A stretch of 64,000 bases of DNA from Methylotenera_A sp963701715 (GTDB lineage: Bacteria > Pseudomonadota > Gammaproteobacteria > Burkholderiales > Methylophilaceae): contig CAVPAX010000003.1 in NCBI GenBank assembly GCA_963701715.1, forward strand, positions 68,323 to 132,322, in the 5' to 3' direction. The position numbers and the translations under genes are program-made. The notes beneath the pieces were generated by a model. The model ran no database searches. It had not been told where the DNA came from and saw only the letters and a program-made list of their open reading frames with translations. Shown here piece after piece: positions 61,691 through 64,000 of the stretch; the stretch's first letter is position 1, and the number at the start of each line of letters is the position of its first letter.

Positions 61691-62860
61691 ATGACAAACT
61701 TTTTTGATGGCAATAAAGTTAAGTTATTACGCAATGGGGCCGAATATTTTCCTGCCTTAGAAACTGCCATCATAGGTGCCACAAAAGAGGTCTATCTGCA
61801 AACCTATATATACCAAGAAGATGCAACCGGTATATTAATTGGCAATGCACTTAAGCAAGCCGCCAGGCGCGGCGTGAAAGTATATATACTGCTTGACGGA
61901 TTTGGCTGCAAGGACTTGCCAAAAACCTTTGTGAACGAGTTACAGCAGGCAGGCGTTCAGGTGATTTTTTATCGTCCGAAAATATCCCCCTGGACATTCA
62001 AGAAAAGGCGTTTGCGGCGTTTGCATCGTAAGGTAGCGGTGATAGACGGAGAGATAGGCTTTGTCGGTGGCATCAATATTATCGATGATTATGATATTCC
62101 CAAAAGCCATACACCTTTCAATGTGCCGCCGCGAATTGATTATGCAGTCCGCTTGGAAGGGGCGTTATTGCCGCAAATCACTGCGAGCGTACACAAGCTT
62201 TGGCGTCATCTTGCAAGATTGCATTTATTACATGTGGATGCCAAAGCTACCAAATTAATACCAAAACAAGCAATAAAAGGCGGCATCAAAGCAGCATTCT
62301 TAGTACGCGATAACTTGCTGCACAGACGTGATATTGAAGAAGCTTATTTAACTGCTATTGCTCATGCTAAGTCAGAAATCATCATTGCAAACGCTTACTT
62401 TGTACCAGGCGGGAGATTCCGGCAAGCATTAATAGCTGCTGCTAGGCGTGGAGTTACAGTCAGGCTGTTGCTACAGGGGCGTATGGAATATTTTCTAATG
62501 TTCGCTGCGCATGCCTTTTATGGCGAGTTTTTGAGAAATGGCATCGAAATTTACGAATACCGTAAAAGCTTTATGCACAGCAAGGTTGCTGTAATTGATG
62601 CTGAGTGGTCTACAATTGGCTCATCCAATATTGATCCTTTTAGCCTATTATTGGCGCGTGAAGCCAATGTAGTAGTGCTTGATGTTGAGTTTGCCCATGA
62701 GCTTCGAACAGATATTCTTGCATCTATTCAAGAGGGCGCATATCGTGTGGAATCGCATGAATGGAAAGATGGTAATATCATCAAGCGCCTGGCATCCTGG
62801 CTGGCATATGGATTTGTTCGAGTCTTTTTGGGTGTGATTGGCTATTCAAATGAGCGATAA
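61691..62860 (+). CDS. clsB: Cardiolipin synthase B-like phospholipase D-family protein
   Basis: The 389-residue protein of the phospholipase D superfamily has two HKD motifs: HRKVAVIDGEIGFVGG (His112) and HSKVAVIDAEWSTIGSSN (His296). ClsB makes cardiolipin from phosphatidylglycerol, in some cases with phosphatidylethanolamine. The frame opens further upstream (GTG 61577, inside the preceding gene). ATG 61691 was chosen because NKVKLLRNGAEYFPAL then begins at the usual distance from the N-terminus and the gene starts 10 bp after its neighbour. No strong ribosome binding site is visible, so ATG 61646 remains an alternative. Confidence 0.87.
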   Translation: MTNFFDGNKVKLLRNGAEYFPALETAIIGATKEVYLQTYIYQEDATGILIGNALKQAARRGVKVYILLDGFGCKDLPKTFVNELQQAGVQVIFYRPKISPWTFKKRRLRRLHRKVAVIDGEIGFVGGINIIDDYDIPKSHTPFNVPPRIDYAVRLEGALLPQITASVHKLWRHLARLHLLHVDAKATKLIPKQAIKGGIKAAFLVRDNLLHRRDIEEAYLTAIAHAKSEIIIANAYFVPGGRFRQALIAAARRGVTVRLLLQGRMEYFLMFAAHAFYGEFLRNGIEIYEYRKSFMHSKVAVIDAEWSTIGSSNIDPFSLLLAREANVVVLDVEFAHELRTDILASIQEGAYRVESHEWKDGNIIKRLASWLAYGFVRVFLGVIGYSNER

Positions 62861-62901
62861 TCGAAATGTATTTTTACTGGCAATTAAATGGTTATTGAAT
62901 A

Positions 62902-63987
62902 ATGAGTGAACTGGGACATAATAAAACAGATGCTCCAATTGAAGATGATTGGGGATCTCTAAGCCACGTGCATACCCTAGTGTTAATGATGGTAACGGTT
63001 TTAGGCATTTATCTTTGCTACAAACTGGCTGTACCGTTTCTAGAAGTGCTTGTTTGGGCGTTGACCTTGGCGGTGATGTTTACCCCTTTACAGTGCTGGC
63101 TTGAATCTAAACTTAAACATCCTAATTTTGCTGCACTAATTTCCATCTTGATAATTGGGTTCATTGTGGTTGTTCCTGTGATGTTTGTGGGAGAGCAGCT
63201 GGCTTTGCAAGTAATTAAGGGTTCACAGTTAATTGAGACAAAAGTAAGCTCCGGTGAGTGGCGGCGTATATTTGAAGCACAGCCGCAACTTGCACCAATC
63301 ATAAACAAAGTAGAGCGATATATTAATTTGCCAGAAACGGTTAATACACTTAATGCCAAGTTGGGTTTAACTGCTGGCGATATTATCAAAGGTTCAATAT
63401 TTCAGCTGATAGGGTTTTTCTTAGTTTTTTATGTACTTTTCTTTTTTCTGCGAGACCGTAATATGGTGCTCAAAACAATTATGGCTTTGTCGCCGCTCTC
63501 AGAGCCGGAAATGAGCAGGCTCTTTAATCGAGTAGGCGACACTATTCATGCTACAGTTTATGGTACGTTTGCCATAGCCGCAGTACAAGGGTGCCTGGGT
63601 GGATTGATGTTCTGGTGGCTAGGTTTGCCGGCACCACTATTGTGGGGATTTGTGATGAGCTTGCTGGCAATTGTACCGATGTTAGGCACTTTTGTTATTT
63701 GGGCTCCAGCAGCACTGTTTTTGGCTCTGGAAGGTAATTGGAGTAGCGCCTTAATCCTTGCGTTCTGGGGCATGCTAATAGTTGGCACAATTGATAATTT
63801 GCTGAGGCCGGTCTTTGTGGGAAATAGGCTAAAACTTCACACCGTTCTCACCTTTATGTCTGTAGTCGGCGGACTGATGTTATTTGGCCCGGCTGGTCTT
63901 ATCTTGGGGCCTGTGACGCTTACCGTTACCATTGTTTTATTGGATATTTGGTTTGTTCGAACCTCTGTGGATAATACAGGGCGTTAG
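62902..63987 (+). CDS. AI-2E family transporter (PerM/YdiK-like)
   Basis: The 361-residue inner-membrane protein has about eight helices, an early GIYLCYKLAVPFLEVLVWAL region, a large cytoplasmic/periplasmic loop (about 100-160) and the family-typical C-terminal half (AAVQGCLGGLMFWWLGLP and the LRPVFVGNRLKLHTVLTF element). The superfamily includes TqsA, the AI-2 exporter, and Na+/H+ antiporters, so substrate is open. It follows clsB by 41 bp on the same strand and is complete inside the window. Confidence 0.85.
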   Translation: MSELGHNKTDAPIEDDWGSLSHVHTLVLMMVTVLGIYLCYKLAVPFLEVLVWALTLAVMFTPLQCWLESKLKHPNFAALISILIIGFIVVVPVMFVGEQLALQVIKGSQLIETKVSSGEWRRIFEAQPQLAPIINKVERYINLPETVNTLNAKLGLTAGDIIKGSIFQLIGFFLVFYVLFFFLRDRNMVLKTIMALSPLSEPEMSRLFNRVGDTIHATVYGTFAIAAVQGCLGGLMFWWLGLPAPLLWGFVMSLLAIVPMLGTFVIWAPAALFLALEGNWSSALILAFWGMLIVGTIDNLLRPVFVGNRLKLHTVLTFMSVVGGLMLFGPAGLILGPVTLTVTIVLLDIWFVRTSVDNTGR

Positions 63988-64000
63988 ATCTAAGCGTGGA

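Noticed and set aside
1..64000. CRISPR arrays, tRNA or rRNA genes, prophage or insertion sequences
   Set aside because: Reading both strands showed no regularly spaced repeats, cloverleaf tRNA sequences, rRNA segments or transposase-like frames that I could support.

Overview
The window looks like chromosomal DNA of a moderately AT-rich betaproteobacterium, most likely a methylotroph of the Methylophilaceae (Methylotenera-like). This rests on gene content: a complete cbb3 oxidase cluster followed by a UbiM-type ubiquinone hydroxylase, the rne-rluC-gph-Rieske-sppA order, a two-gene mnmD/mnmC pair, a PQQ-type quinoprotein and a large glycogen cluster. The genus is an inference. I found no tRNA, rRNA, CRISPR array, prophage or insertion sequence.

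Layout. 1-9270: an M48 peptidase cut by the window edge, orn, glgA, crcB, rne with a long structured leader, then rluC-gph-Rieske-sppA. 9274-19029: carbon storage, with pgi and glgB on the minus strand and glgC, a GH57 glucanase, malQ and a ROK glucokinase on the plus strand. glgB and glgC diverge from a 210-bp region holding two copies of a promoter-like repeat. 19050-25213: an AMIN-only protein, queG and tsaE starting from one shared palindrome, amiC, an SDR with an altered catalytic motif, and mutL. 25249-37076: a K+ channel with RCK domains and a small membrane partner, miaA, a hypothetical protein, a membrane-protein pseudogene, dapC, an EamA transporter, pilU, a TPR/GT41 glycosyltransferase and mnmD-mnmC. 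37197-47904: a quinoprotein, then ccoI-ccoS-ccoNOQP-ccoG-ccoH-ubiM. 47963-55927: cation transport, with a CaCA exchanger, a frameshifted Ca2+-type P-ATPase, nhaA and an intact paralogous P-ATPase. 55917-60655: a radical SAM protein, an FNR regulator, hemN, a DsbD_2/TauE-like membrane protein and a broken ompW. 60922-63987: an EEP-fold phosphatase/nuclease, a ClsB-like cardiolipin synthase and an AI-2E family transporter.

How the parts work together. A microaerobic module is visible. An FNR with the four expected cysteines is encoded at 56846-57562. Perfect or near-perfect FNR boxes lie before ccoN, hemN and ompW, with a weaker one before ccoI and an unexpected perfect one between rne and rluC. 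The glycogen genes make ADP-glucose, polymerise and branch it, and rework the glucan back to glucose 6-phosphate, where pgi connects to sugar-phosphate metabolism.

Three genes carry several reading-frame breaks (29033-29967, 48957-51632 and 59958-60655) while nearly every neighbour is intact. They are either real pseudogenes or local sequence errors. I did not find a clearly undescribed multi-gene system. The strongest leads are the rne leader structure, the ccoN control region, the duplicated glgC promoter element, the quinoprotein with WGYD in place of the usual WD motif, and the SDR with YxxxR.
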